From assembly GCA_027576995.1 (NCBI GenBank), contig JANBQC010000104.1, positions 1 through 59,196 on the forward strand: a stretch of DNA of 59,196 nucleotides, given 5' to 3'. The translations under genes were made by a program, and so were the position numbers. The DNA comes from Dimargaris cristalligena. Its lineage: Eukaryota; Kickxellomycota; Dimargaritomycetes; Dimargaritales; Dimargaritaceae. This document shows, in pieces, positions 1-12,500 of the stretch (within the stretch, counting starts at the first letter, position 1; every line of letters begins with the position of its first letter). Under the pieces are notes generated by a model. That model was not told the origin of the DNA, did not search any database, and saw only the letters and a program-made list of their open reading frames with translations.

Positions 1-563
1 TTTCTACTTCGGGGAAAGTAATATTTTTACGGAAAATTTTTTCTTTCCCCTCTATTAACATAATGAGTTTTTTAAAATGAATTCTTCCCGGTGGGGATTA
101 TTACCCTCCACTCCAATTCCTTTGGCTTTTCTCCTTCAATCATGACTGGGAGGATACTTACTTTTTATTATTATAGTTTTACTTTTAGATATTTTTTTTC
201 ATAGTTCGAAAACCAATTAATTGATGGTTAATAACTATATATTACTACCAGGAATAATATATGGCCAGTTGGAAGAACTGGCAAGACGCGGAAATGAAGT
301 GGCTGTATATTTCGAACCTCCGAAATGATGCCTACCCTAAATGGAAGGCCTACTACCGGGATATATATCCCCCCATACAGGCTCTGTTACAAATTGCCTG
401 ACCCCTTCCGATTTACCTACGAGTAATTACAGTGTTCTTCTATTTGTCAGTCAGTGCTCAGTCCAGTAGTGATACCTCTATATACTAATTTAATACTACA
501 CCACTCTATGCAATTGCCCATAAATCCAAGTTAAAGAGGCGGCCTGTGGGGTCGATTTAAAGC

Positions 564-707
564 ATATGGGAGAAGTTCATCTAAGCTATATAACGAAAAA
601 TCCATTAGATTCGGCTAATATTACTAGTTAAAAATAAATTTCCCATATATTCTCCCATACACATATAATGTAAACCCTTATATAGCTGGGCCGAATTTCA
701 CCCATAT
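564..707 (+). mobile_element. 144-bp MITE-like element, copy A
   Basis: This is a non-coding element bounded by imperfect terminal inverted repeats: 25 of the first 32 positions of the left end match the reverse complement of the right end. It reads TATGGG at the left and CCCATA at the right, so a TA target duplication would fit a Tc1/mariner-like (Stowaway-type) MITE, though the TA is part of the palindrome and cannot be proved as a duplication. Three full copies of identical length and two partial ones occur elsewhere in the window. Confidence 0.8.
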
Positions 708-735
708 TAAACATCGCCCGGCTCGTTTAATCTGA

Positions 736-776
736 GTTATGCCTTTCATCATGAGACCAGTGATGAAAGGCATAAC
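736..776. repeat. Perfect 16-bp inverted repeat (hairpin)
   Basis: The left arm gttatgcctttcatca (736-751) and right arm tgatgaaaggcataac (761-776) are exact reverse complements around a 9-base loop. It lies 28 bases after MITE copy A in non-coding DNA. There is no T-run as in a bacterial terminator, and its role is unknown. Confidence 0.9.
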
Positions 777-3643
777 CGGACAAATATGCAGCGCCAAGCC
801 ATCCATTATTTTGACTGATATGGATTTGCGGAAAACAGGCCTCGACAGGTATACTTATTTCAGAGAAGTATATAATTTGTGAGTGAACTGGTTAGGGGTG
901 CAGGGTTTACGGGGTAGATGGTTATCAAGATGTGTACCATTGCCGGGCCGAGTGTCGATAACTAACTAGATGTAGCGTGGCAGATTAAGTCCTGCAGCTG
1001 TCAGTGGGGACAGTTGTCATGCCTTGGGGAGGGAGAGGGGGCTAGCATGGCGTTGCCCTGGAATGTTCAGGATGTAGGGCCCGACCGCCCTTGAGGCTGG
1101 GAAAGATCCGCGTTGGTACAATAGCTATTGCTTACCACCGGGCAGTAAAATATTGATGACACAACCCCCGCCCTCGTACACTACCCCACTTGCTTACAAG
1201 TTCGGTAGCCCTTCTGGTCGTTGACAGTTTTCAGTGCTCGCCCCCAGCCGTTCCCAACACGGGCCTCCCTAACCAGTCCACCAAGGTTCCAATTTCGTCG
1301 AGTATATCAGCCTTGTGGTAAGGCACTGGGGCGGATCCGAGTGTGTAAGCTCTCTAAAGGCTAAATTCACAATGGGTGTATTTCCCGACGACCCTTAAAT
1401 ACGCAGAGCCAGCCATGGCAGCGGCTGTCCGGCCCGCCCCGACGCACCTTCCGAGTGCCTAGTATTCGTATTTATCTATTTGCCGTTTCTTTGGAGTCAC
1501 AGGGGTAGAACCTCTGTCATACTATCTGATCCGGTTTCTTAGGCATGTTTCTGCAGCCATCGTTGAGTACGGTTTGCCCAGTTGGCCGATTGCTGACTTG
1601 ACCGCCTCTGTCTCTGGCCGCCTGACCCGCCCTGGGACAGTTAGTGCCATCCCTTCTATGCCTCCCTTGTTCGTGGCAAAGGATACCCCACCCACTTTGG
1701 CCGGCGGTGGAAATAGTACCATTGAGATACATTTATTATCCCGTGCTGGTCCCAACTGCTTGTGCGATAATGGTTTTGCGGAGATTTAAAATACCACCGT
1801 CGCCTTTTCCCACCTATCATTCATTTGTTCATGCACCTGGTGATTCTACTCGATTCACCTCTGTGGGTAATTCCGCTTACATTGGCCGACCAGGACTTTT
1901 ATTCGGCGAGTGCGCTTGCACCCGTTTGCCAGTCCCCTTTGTTGATGAATTTGGCTGATCCTGCTGTTTATACCCGCTTCATCGTTTCTGGGCTGTCGCG
2001 GCCGTTCCACGCCCCGTTGTTCGCTTCAAAATTCCACGGTTGGGCTGCTGCCCATTAATCCTTTCTCTCCAATATAGAGCCACCTTCCCAAGCCCACCCC
2101 AACCGCATCATTTATTCGTTCTTCCGCTTGTATGTTAGGGCCAGTGCATACTGCGTTTAAGCCAATGTATCCTTTTTGCGAGTAGTGCCCCGTGGCCCAC
2201 TCACTGACCCTCCCCTCCTTGTCCGCGACAGGGCTCGTTCGGCTCGTGATTGGGGGACACACTGCTACTCCCGTTTAAGGCCGTTCTTTCCAAGTGCCGC
2301 CCCTCCCTATGTGTACCGTGTATAGTTTCTAACGGTATCCCATTTTGGCTGATCCTATCTCCACCAGGCGTTATCCTCCCCCTTCTTACTACTCTAGTAT
2401 GCCTCGTTTTCCCCTTCAATCTTGGGCCGTACGCCGGTTTCAGATAACCCACTTGCCTTTTTTTTTTTTGCTTCTTATTTCCTTCCAGCCTTCCAAATTT
2501 AATCCGTCGTTCCCTCCGACGATCTGCGTAGATGGTCGTTTGTACTCACAGTTCTGCCCTCTGTTGGTCGCCGCGTCTTCCAGTGGCCTGCGCCTCACTA
2601 CTGGTTTTTGAGTCTCTTTTCCCTATCCTGGTGCTGACTGTATACATTTAAAGACATGTAACAATATCTATATATATCTATATAGATAGATATGTAAAGC
2701 GTATGTATATATATACACAGCCTTCGTTATTTTTTTTCTTCGTTTGTGGGCCTTAGACTGTATTTCTTTATCTGTCATTGGTGGTTATATATCCATATTT
2801 GGGCCCATGAGAATGACTACTACTGTGGCATAGTGTCTCTTCTCAATTCCCCCTCCCTTAACAATACCTGGCGGCGGCGGTTTCCTATTTTGTTCAAAGG
2901 AATGCCGCTGTACTTATACAATGCAACTCTTGCGAGCTCTCTGGCGCGGGTCACTCGATCTGTGTCCTAGCTGTGAAGTTTTTTTTTTTTTTGGCAGTAC
3001 TCTCCATTCCCGGCTTGAGCCTGTCCAGCATGGCTAATTCTTTATGACATTGCATCTTTGATAATGTCACTCCCTCCCTGGCTAAAAATGGACGGGGTTT
3101 CCGTGAATGGGGCACCGACGTAACACATCTCTGCTCAGGGCCGTAGACTAGCAGAGCAGCCCTATTATTCAGCCTTGACTTGGGCCTAGGCGCCTCCTCC
3201 CCGCTCCGTTTCTAGGTTACACCGGGTATCGACAGCCCCATATCGTATAGCCCACCCGTAGAACAAATACAACAGCATACTATACCATAACATGCCATAC
3301 TATACTGTACTATTTCCCACCCTTGGTCAGCCCTCTCAAAACTACGTCTAATTTTAGACAAAGCAGCTGTCAGTCAACTAATTCCTGGCTTGGAGACCAC
3401 CTATTCCGCCAGGATTTTCAGTCTCCCAGGGTATAATAACTGGCTCCTTTGAGTAACTTAATGGCCCGTGCTGACTACAATTATATCCACCCACCTTCAC
3501 GCCATCCATTTAAATACACCTATATTTCCCTCACTCGCATTCTCCATCAACCCATCCCCCTCCATTATTTGGTCACTCCATTTTTGCATAGTATTCCCCC
3601 CGCCAACCTATTATTATCATAATTTTTCACTGCCGATTTAAAT

Positions 3644-3937
3644 ATGGCCATCACCACTCTCGTGCCTCCCCCGCCCGGCCCCCCGGCTCCGTCTGACGCG
3701 ACCGGATGTGTTCACGAAAAGTGTCGCCGCCTTGTCGAATTGCGGGACTCTCGTCTAACCCCTGGACCCGCGGCAGGCCACTCCGACCTATTCGCGCTCC
3801 TCGACCTCCTTCGGCTGACCTACTGTCTCGAAGCCGAGAATGACCGCCTGCGACACACACTGGAGCAGCGCGTCCAACCATCAGGCATCAAATACAGCAA
3901 TACACGTGATAAAACCCCGGAACCCGCTGGTCGCTGA
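3644..3937 (+). CDS. Small hypothetical protein with a leucine-rich helix
   Basis: This is a 97-residue frame from ATG to TGA that I do not recognise. It stands out as a GC-rich island in AT-rich surroundings, like the confirmed genes here, and follows a pyrimidine-rich leader. The N-terminus is proline-rich (about residues 8-16). Two cysteines lie in CVHEKC, and a predicted helix from about residue 46 to 75 has leucines in heptad-like spacing (LFALLDLLRLTYCLEAENDR), which could dimerise. It may be a short free-standing protein or one exon of a longer gene; I found no convincing partner exon. Confidence 0.45.
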   Translation: MAITTLVPPPPGPPAPSDATGCVHEKCRRLVELRDSRLTPGPAAGHSDLFALLDLLRLTYCLEAENDRLRHTLEQRVQPSGIKYSNTRDKTPEPAGR

Positions 3938-5029
3938 ATAACCTGTACCACTTACCAATCGGACAACCCATTGGTAACTAACTACCCTGCTATTCATCTA
4001 CTACTAACCAAACTTCGCCCTGCTGAAATAGTGTCGAGTGCTAATTTTGAACCACGCCAGCTATAATCCACTCTAAAAGGGAGCCGGCCAGACTGCTCTT
4101 TAATGTATTTATTACAGTCCCGCTCGTGCCATGGCTTGGGGTTTTCTTTCTTACTAATATTTAATCCGCGCTTTCCAGTCAACTTCAAGTTTGGCCCCAA
4201 TTGCACCCCAACCTCACCACCACTGGGAATTTCATTATTTTCCGGAATAGTTAAATCCCTCATCGCTTTTAATTCACTTCGTTTTTTTTATTATGTATTA
4301 GTATGTAGGTCTTGGTACTTCACCGACTGATTCTTTCCCCTACCTTTCAAACCAGTTTTTTTTTTACTTCATTGATTTGTATAAAAACGGACATTTAATT
4401 AGTGTAACATTTATAAATCTCCAATGATTCAATTAAATACATAAGCACTTGTGCGGTATTCAGATTATTACATTCGATATTCAGTCCACGGGTAACATCT
4501 CCACCCCAACTCACTCGTGGTCACTGGATTGAAGTTCATCCTCTATAGATAACGCGGGTAAATCGGGGGTAGCCAGTCTATCACTGTAAAAGTATATGAG
4601 AAACGCAATGTTACTGAATAAAAGTACAACTGGAAAAGTCCCACGGCAAGACACGTCAATACAAATCCTAACCTGTAATCCTTGGCCTTGGCCTTGGAGG
4701 CATACCTCCCATTTCATCGGCAGGATGGACTTACCCATCCTCATGGCTCTGCTGCAATTGTTAGAAACGGGAAAATGAGCCATACAATGCATTTGTTTGA
4801 GGGCTTTTATTGGGATGGCTGGGTGTTGGGAAGCTAAGTTCCTACAGGAAGATTGGTATCAAAAAGTTCATAGTAGGATAGACCCCAGCCAATTGTAGTT
4901 TTTATTACTCGGAATCATTCACTAGGGTGCGTAGCCTTACCATAATTTCCCACCTATTACACAAGGGGTGATCAGTAAACGCTACATCCAGTCCAAATTC
5001 TCAATAAAACCCCAATTGCGAAGCCGTAA

Positions 5030-5173
5030 ATATGGCAGAAGTTCATCCAGGCTGTATAACGAATAAATCATTTGATGAGGTAAATATTACTGGTCAAAAG
5101 TTATTCTCCCACATATTCTCCCATACACATATTGTGTAAAATCTTATACAGTTGGATTAAAGTATACCCATAT
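5030..5173 (+). mobile_element. 144-bp MITE-like element, copy B
   Basis: Same length and orientation as copy A, with more substitutions (for example TATGGCAG in place of TATGGGAG at the left end). The central stretch with repeated ctcccata/cccacata words is conserved. It has no coding capacity. Confidence 0.75.
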
Positions 5174-6556
5174 TCTAATCCATCTGCTATTTTCCATTTA
5201 CGCACTTATTTACATTTCATGGACAAGCTCTCTTTCCCTCGCCCTTACTTGAACAGAACCCACCTTCCAGATAGATTCTGCTACTGTACTCTCTTAATAA
5301 TGTTGCCATTTCTTCTCCAACCCATGCACTGTGTCGGGGTTTGCTGTAATAACCTGTTTTTTTTCTAGAAAACATAATGGGCCAAATTAGGGTACCCAAA
5401 AACCGGATTTTATGGATTTCCCTATTAATTCCTATTCCTTCAGTCTTCCATTTGATGGGGATGGAGTCGTGTAGGTGAGGCATACCACGTAAGTGATGTG
5501 TGCTTGGGAACGTCTAAATAAGCCATTCAAGCCCAACAATTGGAGGTGAGGACGGGTGGCTGGCTGGAGGAGGCAATACAATGTTCAAAAGGGCAGTGTA
5601 GGAGGTACTGGGGTTGGTGGCCTGATGTCGTTCTTGGAACTGCTAATCAACGACGGTTCCAACTCATATTTATCGACTGGCCTAGTATTGAGTGTAGCTA
5701 TACTCCACACACTCGATTGTTTGAGAGGTCACCACATCAGGGTGGGGGGGTTTTTTTCGCAGGCTTGTCGACGAACCGTGTCTACTACTGGGAAGCGTTG
5801 GCGGAAGGCATGTCGTTTGCTCACCATGTATGGTATGGGTCATTTTTTATAGAGTGGGACATATGCTTCACTTAAGACAATGAACGGATGAAGGCGGCCT
5901 AATCTGGATACGGGGCTCATCCCACAGTCCCGTGTTTATGGTATAAGACCTCCCCATATCCAGTTTGGTGCTAGTGTAATGGAGGAAGGACGTGGTCCTC
6001 CAGTTCATGACCAATGCCCACTGTATAATGTGCCTCAGTGGCTACTAAAATGGCAAATATGAGTCTCATTCCAGGGAAATTGAAGTTGATAGTGGAGGTG
6101 GTGGATATAAACAAAGCTCAACTGTAAATTTGGGTGTAGAAAATTGGCACAATAAGTTCAGTTGGCAGTGGCAAATGGAACGTTTAACCGCGACTTCCAG
6201 ATTCGGCTAGGTACTCCTGTTGGGCTTGGGGTTGCGAGAAAAGGGCAGCACCCCTCCCCCTTTTCAGTGTGGCCCACGGTGGTTGAGACTCGTTGTCTAT
6301 TGATAGTTGATGGGTTATTCCGTGGGCTGGAATAAATCATTTTTGGGGACGGATAAAATCAGCATATTGTATTGATGGAGACACGCAAACGAGCATGACA
6401 GATTGGTAAACATACTATATGATACGTATATAGCTTGTGGGGCGGTGGGAGTACTGGGTCTTTGTGGGGAGCTCGGGAGGGACATGGACACGGAGGGCGG
6501 AAGGGTTTCCTGCCACCAATAAGTCGGGAATATAGATATAATATGGATAGTAAATA

Positions 6557-6690
6557 TACTCGGAAAGACACTAAAACGCTAGTATAACTCGGATAAACAC
6601 TAATACTCGGATAAAACTCTGGTAACTCGGAATAACTCTGATAACTCGGGAAGCTCTGCAAATACTTGGAAATGACTCTGAAAACACTGA
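6557..6690. repeat. Degenerate short-unit minisatellite
   Basis: The motif actcgg, or close variants (actctgg, actctg, acttgga, actctga), recurs about ten times at irregular 10-20 base spacing, mostly followed by ataa or aaa. On the reverse strand this gives a periodic short peptide, which is a by-product of the repeat and not evidence of a gene. Confidence 0.55.
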
Positions 6691-8279
6691 AAAGAATACT
6701 TGTAGCAGGAACTCGTTTTCCTGGAGACACGCACTTAGAATGGTCTGATTCAGTAATGGATGGGGAATGCCGGCGCTATTTATACAGCGCCAGTGAGCAT
6801 AGAGCAAATAGCAAGTTCCGGCAAATTAGCAATAGAGATCAAATGTTACATATAGCAGATTCGATGACGAATTACCGCAGTACAAATAATTATTAAATGA
6901 ACGGAACCGTCGGGGTTCTGACGTCATTTTGGGAGACGAATAACCGGTACAAACTAGTAGCAACGAGGGTGAGCCCATGTCTAATCCAGTTAGACATGCA
7001 CGCTACGGACTGTAGCGGAGTTTCCAACTAAAAATTGAGATCGAAACGGTAAATACGTTTCACTATAAGAAACAAAAATAGTATTCAAATTAAAAAGTCA
7101 AACTCGGCAGCAACTGCTGAAAATTGCAGAATAGGCAGTGCACAAAACGTTATAAAAAAGTCCAAATGATAAAGCGGTAGTGCCCTATTTGATTATGAGA
7201 ATGCGGTAGTTGAATAGTATCCATGTAGTGTCAGAAATACAAGAATGATGTATGTCTCTTCCTTGTGTGTTACATAAGTCAACTGCTCTTAATCTACTGA
7301 GAGGCCATGTGGACTGACTTCTATTGGGTACAGTACTGGGAGTATTGATAAGATCGGGCACAGGGCACAGATCTTATAACCAAAAGGGTTATTTAATCAT
7401 CCCAAATTTCAGATTCGTAACTCCGGCTATTATCCGGAGGGTAGTGTACTGGGTTCCCAAATCACTACAGCAGCTACCGATATTTTTAAATACCAGGCCT
7501 TGCTGCTACCAAGAAGCACCTATTAAAACCATGTTGATATAGTAACTAGTTCTTTCAATGGTGCTATTCCGAAACTGATTAGGGACGTGTTGAATATTAT
7601 CGATTAGAAGATAAAAAGGGTCGAAAAATGAATTCGGCATGGTTAGCAAAGGTATTTGCTGGGAAAACTTTGACTGATGAGAGTTCGTTTTAAGATTTTA
7701 CACCCAGAATGAATGGGGGTTTCTTCAGCAAGCCTTCGCAGAGAATGCGGGGTTCCGAATGTGTGCAGGCTACATCTAGGAGCGATTGTTGATAGGTACT
7801 GTGTTCATGCTGGGTCCCGCGTTCTTGGACTTGGCTTTCACCACTGTTTTACCAGTAAGAACCACAAAGTTGGAGGTTCTCATCTATATTTGACGCGGTA
7901 GCCGGCTCTTTATCTCTCATAGCCGCCGGCCCTATAGTTGATTGGTGGTGGTGCAGTTTATTGGTTTCTCATTCTGGAGGGGGTTGTGGACATAAAAAAT
8001 AAAGTTACAATATACAACACCCAGCTGAGAAAGTCGAATAAATAAAGAGGTGTCTGCTCCGCGACATTCACAAGGGGGAATTTCACATTGTATGAATGAT
8101 TCTCGACGAAATGGTAAGAATTATCACAGGAGATAGGCCCTTTTCAAAGTTATGTTAGAGTAGCCTTTTAAATCACGAACCGGAAATACAAAAATCTTTG
8201 GGTATTTATAACATATGTTATCCAGGTCAATCTGGAATAGTTTGGGAGGGAGGAAGCGAGTGGGTCAGATAATATACGT

Positions 8280-8858
8280 TTAATAGGCCGCGTGATCGGA
8301 GTGGGCGTGGGAGGAGGGAACTGGTTCTAAACTCCGGGCCCGCGGACGGTAAGTACCATCTTTCGTAGTATTACAATTAAGGTCCCAGAAACTATAGTTA
8401 AGCAACGTCGCAAACGTAGTCCAGGCCAAGTACGGCACGAAGAGCCAGCCGGCGAGGGTATCAACCTGGAAGAAAGTGGCCATGGTCAAAAACACAAACA
8501 CCCACAGGAGACTAATGTCAATGAGGGCGGTGGCGATGGCGTGCCAGGCGAAGAAACAGGGGCTCCAGAGGAGGTTCAGGACCAATTGGAACCAGTAGAG
8601 CTGCAGGGCGAGGTGGGCGCGCTCCCGCGTGAAGCTCGAGCGATGGTTCTGATTCACTTGGGCTACGCGGTAGGCGGCCAGGCCCATGGCCACATACATG
8701 GCAGTCCACATGGGGGCGTAAATCCAGTTGGGAGGGTTGAAGGCGGGCTTGCGAAGCGAGGTGTACCACGACGCTTGGACTTCGTGCTTGTTACGGTAGC
8801 CGGTTAGGGCCCCCATAAATATGGGCGAAAGGAAGTACACGAGGAAGCGGAGGACCAT
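8280..8858 (-). CDS. TSPO/MBR family translocator protein
   Basis: This 192-residue membrane protein belongs to the TspO/MBR (translocator protein, peripheral benzodiazepine receptor) family. Members bind porphyrins and sterols and sit in the outer mitochondrial or other membranes. The diagnostic motif is clear: WYTSLRKPAFNPPNW at residues 31-45, followed by YAPMWTAMY. Five hydrophobic segments can be placed at about residues 3-20, 45-62, 80-100, 105-125 and 130-150, as expected. The start is the ATG at 8856-8858; an upstream in-frame TTG exists but is not needed. The C-terminal tail after the last membrane helix (about 35 residues, with Arg and His) is longer than in bacterial members. No intron is needed. 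The neighbours are non-coding on both sides. Confidence 0.93.
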   Translation of the reverse strand: MVLRFLVYFLSPIFMGALTGYRNKHEVQASWYTSLRKPAFNPPNWIYAPMWTAMYVAMGLAAYRVAQVNQNHRSSFTRERAHLALQLYWFQLVLNLLWSPCFFAWHAIATALIDISLLWVFVFLTMATFFQVDTLAGWLFVPYLAWTTFATLLNYSFWDLNCNTTKDGTYRPRARSLEPVPSSHAHSDHAAY

Positions 8859-9542
8859 GGCGTTAGGTTTTAAAAAAGGCAAGGGGACAATAGGAAATGG
8901 AGGACAAGGTATAATAAGTTATTGACTGAGAAGACAAGTGCGGTGGAATAGGTTATATAGTATGTGGTTCGTAAGAGGGAATTACCACCAGTAGTCAGAA
9001 ACAACACAAGGCAAACCCCACAAGATGGGTGGGAGAGAATGATAAGGGGGGAATAATAATACAATTGGAAAGTAGTATAAAGCAGTTAATCACAGTGGGA
9101 TAATCAATGGCTACGAAACAATAGTATCAGTACCAAATCCAAGACCAATGAAACAAACATATAAGTAAGTAGTTGACGTATAGGGGGGATGGAGAAGTCC
9201 AGGGTTTATAAAGTAAATTAGTCTAGCGCATTAATGGGCTGCCGTTATATCCAGGCCATTTGTCAAATATGAATACAAAATACAGCAAACACCACCAGAC
9301 CACTTATTGTCGGGGAATCCACGTCGCACACTTGAAATGGTTTAAAGGGTGACGTCAGAAGGTGTCCTAACCACTGCCAGGCTAACTTGTAATCAGATGG
9401 AACCCATATCAAATTCCGATTGGGGAAAACGGTGGCTGGATTAAGGCACATTTCATAGATCGAAAATGCTATAGGAAGACGGCGATGCTACTGCAATCAT
9501 CCAATATCCTACAAGTCATATAGAATAGAACATGTGGAGCCG
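8859..9542. other. Upstream region of TSPO
   Basis: This is AT-rich DNA with normal CpG content that serves as the 5' side of the TSPO gene on the minus strand. I see no other gene. The edge with the CpG-free block lies at about 9542. Confidence 0.5.
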
Positions 9543-12500
9543 ATGCTCAGGGGGGGAGGGGACTCAGAGCAAAGTGGTAAGTGGGGGAAGTGTGCTAGAT
9601 GCTGAACAATCACAGTTACTCTCCCCCATGTATCAAACCCAGTAGTGGTACTGCACACTGCACCACTGTTGAAAATTGCTTGAATGGCCAGATCTAGAGA
9701 GGTCCTTTTCATTGATTTATCAGGACCACCCACATTATCCACACTGTTAGTGCAGCTAGTTTATTACTCTTTATAGTGCATGCATATTTTCAGGGTGATA
9801 CTTTATTTACCAATATCTTTATCTCCCCTTGTTACTAAATAGACCCTCAATGGGTCACACTGGGTCAAAATAACTCCCTGAATATCTTGAAAGCATAAAC
9901 CCTTTTGGTGGGCATACAGTATCTAAGGGGCACCTTCATTTTTGTCAGAGCATCTGGGATCCCAAAGAATTAATTAAAATGTGTTTTCTATTTACCACTG
10001 ATCAGCCATATGTTTAGTTTAATCACTAATGTAATGCAATTATCCTTACTAGCAAAGAACAATATCCCTATTGTCAGCCCTCCCAATCTGACTTAATCCA
10101 AACCTAACAATTACCTGTCCTATTTAGGCCTTATAGTGCCATATTAACCCTCCCATAGTCACACCCAGTACTATGGGGTCATCCTTTATTATGTAACCCC
10201 ACTCATTTGACCCCAACACTTTGTACTCCAAACACTCAGCTTGCTGATCCAAGACTCTTCCAGTTCCCATGAGAGTCTTCCCAATGTGAAGCCATCTGGT
10301 CAGATTCTTTACTTATCCATACCATAGTCTTAGTAATCTTTCCCTTGGGACCTCCCTCTGGAGCTGTCCCTACATATGTATAACCAGGCCCCACTGGGAC
10401 TAGTTCAATCCCAGGCTTATTCCTACCCCTTAGTTTACCTCAATAAACTCTATATAGGCTCACCCCCCTTGTACTAACTAATAAGTGTGCCTACTGCACA
10501 TCCCTGCCATTTACCTGCATTATCCTTTGTTGGTTAATACTACACCCCTATCCTAATGCTAGTAGCCCACTTGGCCAAGTCTAAGCCCTGCCTACCATTA
10601 GAAGCCTATCCTTGGGACTCTTGATGGATTAAGAGTGGTTAACCTGGGTAACACCTATGAACCCATTCTAAACAAGTGTTGCTAATTCAGAACTATTATT
10701 CTAGGTTAGCCTAATGGCAGTGTCAATTTGTGGATTTATTGAATTAATAAACAGACAGCCTAAAATGCCAACATAATTGCAGCTTAAAATTTTAGTGCTG
10801 GTAATAAATCCAGGTAACAAAAAATAAACATATGGGGAGGGACATTGGCAAAATTTAATGGTTAGAATGAATGTTGTGGGTGTGAGGTCTTTATAGATGC
10901 ATGAGTGGCTAAAAATATAGTTAAAATTGTGAATATCCAGCAGTGGTTAAGGCTAACATGTTATGCCAGATACTACCATTTTTTTCAAGTCAACTGACCC
11001 TTGAAAAAATCTCCCTAGAGCTAACTGCCAAAGGCTAGTCACTACCCTTTTTGGCACAGGTTTGGCAAGGTATGCTCACCAGTTTATTGTCAGGCAGAAT
11101 GATGGTGGTGAGGGTACCTCCCAGGACACAGACCTCAGCAGTAGCCCCATTCACTGGGGTTGCTGCTGAAGTCCATAGCTAGTATTGTGCCAGTGTAGCA
11201 AGATGGAGTGTCCCCTCAATTGCCACAGGTACAGACTATTAATATTTAATTATTATATTTATATACAAGGTATAAAGTGGCTTTTTTGTCTACTATATCC
11301 AGTTTTTTTCCCTTCCCTTTTAACCCATTCCTTCCATATGAATTTTTCCTTTGATTTTATTCTCTCCCTTCTTTTTATTAGGTTTACTATATGAATTCAT
11401 TATTTACTTTTTATTGGTTATGCAGGCTTATTTTCATTTTATTAGTTTTAATAATTATCTGCCTTATACAGAGAGTGGCTTGGCACTCTTAGCCATAGAG
11501 CCAAAAGTCTTGGCTTTCTTTTGGATTAAATATGCACCATCGATGCAGTCAATTGGGTTATGCATGCGGGCAATTAGTACATGCATTAGTACACATATTT
11601 TTGCATATAAGGGATAACTTTTCCCCCTCTTTTTTTCTGTGTGTCAATTTCTTTGTATCAAATTTTTAGTATTAATTTTCTTTTATCTTTCTTTTATAAT
11701 AAAACTACCTCTATAACTACTGTGGATATTTGGGTTATATACTTCAAGTTGTGGTTGCCAAGGACTGACCTTTTGAGCTTCCAAATAAGTATTTTTCATA
11801 TTAGATTACTTTGGTTAAAAACTTTATACAGTTAGTTTTATTTATATATTTTTCATTTAAGTGATAAACCAGTTCACCTGGAGAAGCCACCCTGCCCTTT
11901 TGATATATTTTTATTGTTCATTTTAGTGGCTTAACACTACCACACTGTGACACCAGTGGTTTGAGGTACCTCCCTTATGGGACTGGGGCTGGGGTTGGGT
12001 CCCCTATCTTCTGCCAGGCTGGTAGGTTCACTGGACATCAGGTCCAAGGGGCTGGTGCCTACGTGGAACATCAAGAATTCAGGAAACAGTCCCTCAGCTA
12101 GTCAGATTGGGTCGGAACTGCCATCTGAGTGGGAACTAGGGTACAGTGGGAAATATTCCAAATGAATTGATCCTAAACTCCCACCATCAGAGCTAGGGAC
12201 TGGAGGAGCCACAGTGGCTGCATACTAACCAACAGGCTTATAAAGAAAATGAAGTAAATAAAAGGAATAAGAAAACATAAAATCAACTTCTGGTTAAAGT
12301 CTTCAGATGATAATGGATAAATCACTGGGTGAAGTTAAGAACAGATATTTATTCTGAATAATAAAACTTATCTCAAAAGTAACTTGCCATTTCAAGGGCC
12401 AGCTGGGGTACTATATATATATATAATGGGGTTATAGACTAAACTTATGCTATGACTCTCAGATGTCATCCTCAGATGGATGGGCAACCATAAAACCACA

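Larger units (their letters stand above)
1..3643. other. Intergenic region, no convincing gene
   Basis: I see no gene here. It holds one copy of the 144-bp inverted-repeat element (564-707), a perfect hairpin (736-776) and a stretch at about 1500-2650 with several overlapping short open frames on both strands, none with a recognisable domain. A 12-base word (ttggctgatcct) occurs at 1951 and 2345, hinting at a weak internal duplication. The last roughly 150 bases are pyrimidine-rich, like the leaders of other genes in the window. Confidence 0.6.
3938..8279. other. Intergenic region, no gene seen
   Basis: Only short, low-quality open frames occur on either strand. It contains MITE copy B (5030-5173), the degenerate minisatellite at about 6557-6690 and a 9-bp inverted repeat (catgtctaa / ttagacatg, about 6976-6998). 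Confidence 0.6.

Noticed and set aside
736..776. Rho-independent terminator
   Set aside because: The surrounding genes are eukaryotic and there is no T-run, so a bacterial terminator reading is not justified.
1517..2611. Cluster of short open frames on both strands
   Set aside because: No frame has domain similarity or consistent coding bias, and joining them by splicing gave nothing recognisable. It could be old repeat or pseudogene DNA, but I cannot support a call.
5540..5875. 111-codon plus-strand frame
   Set aside because: It starts without an ATG, has biased Trp/Gly content from GG-rich non-coding sequence, and matches no family.
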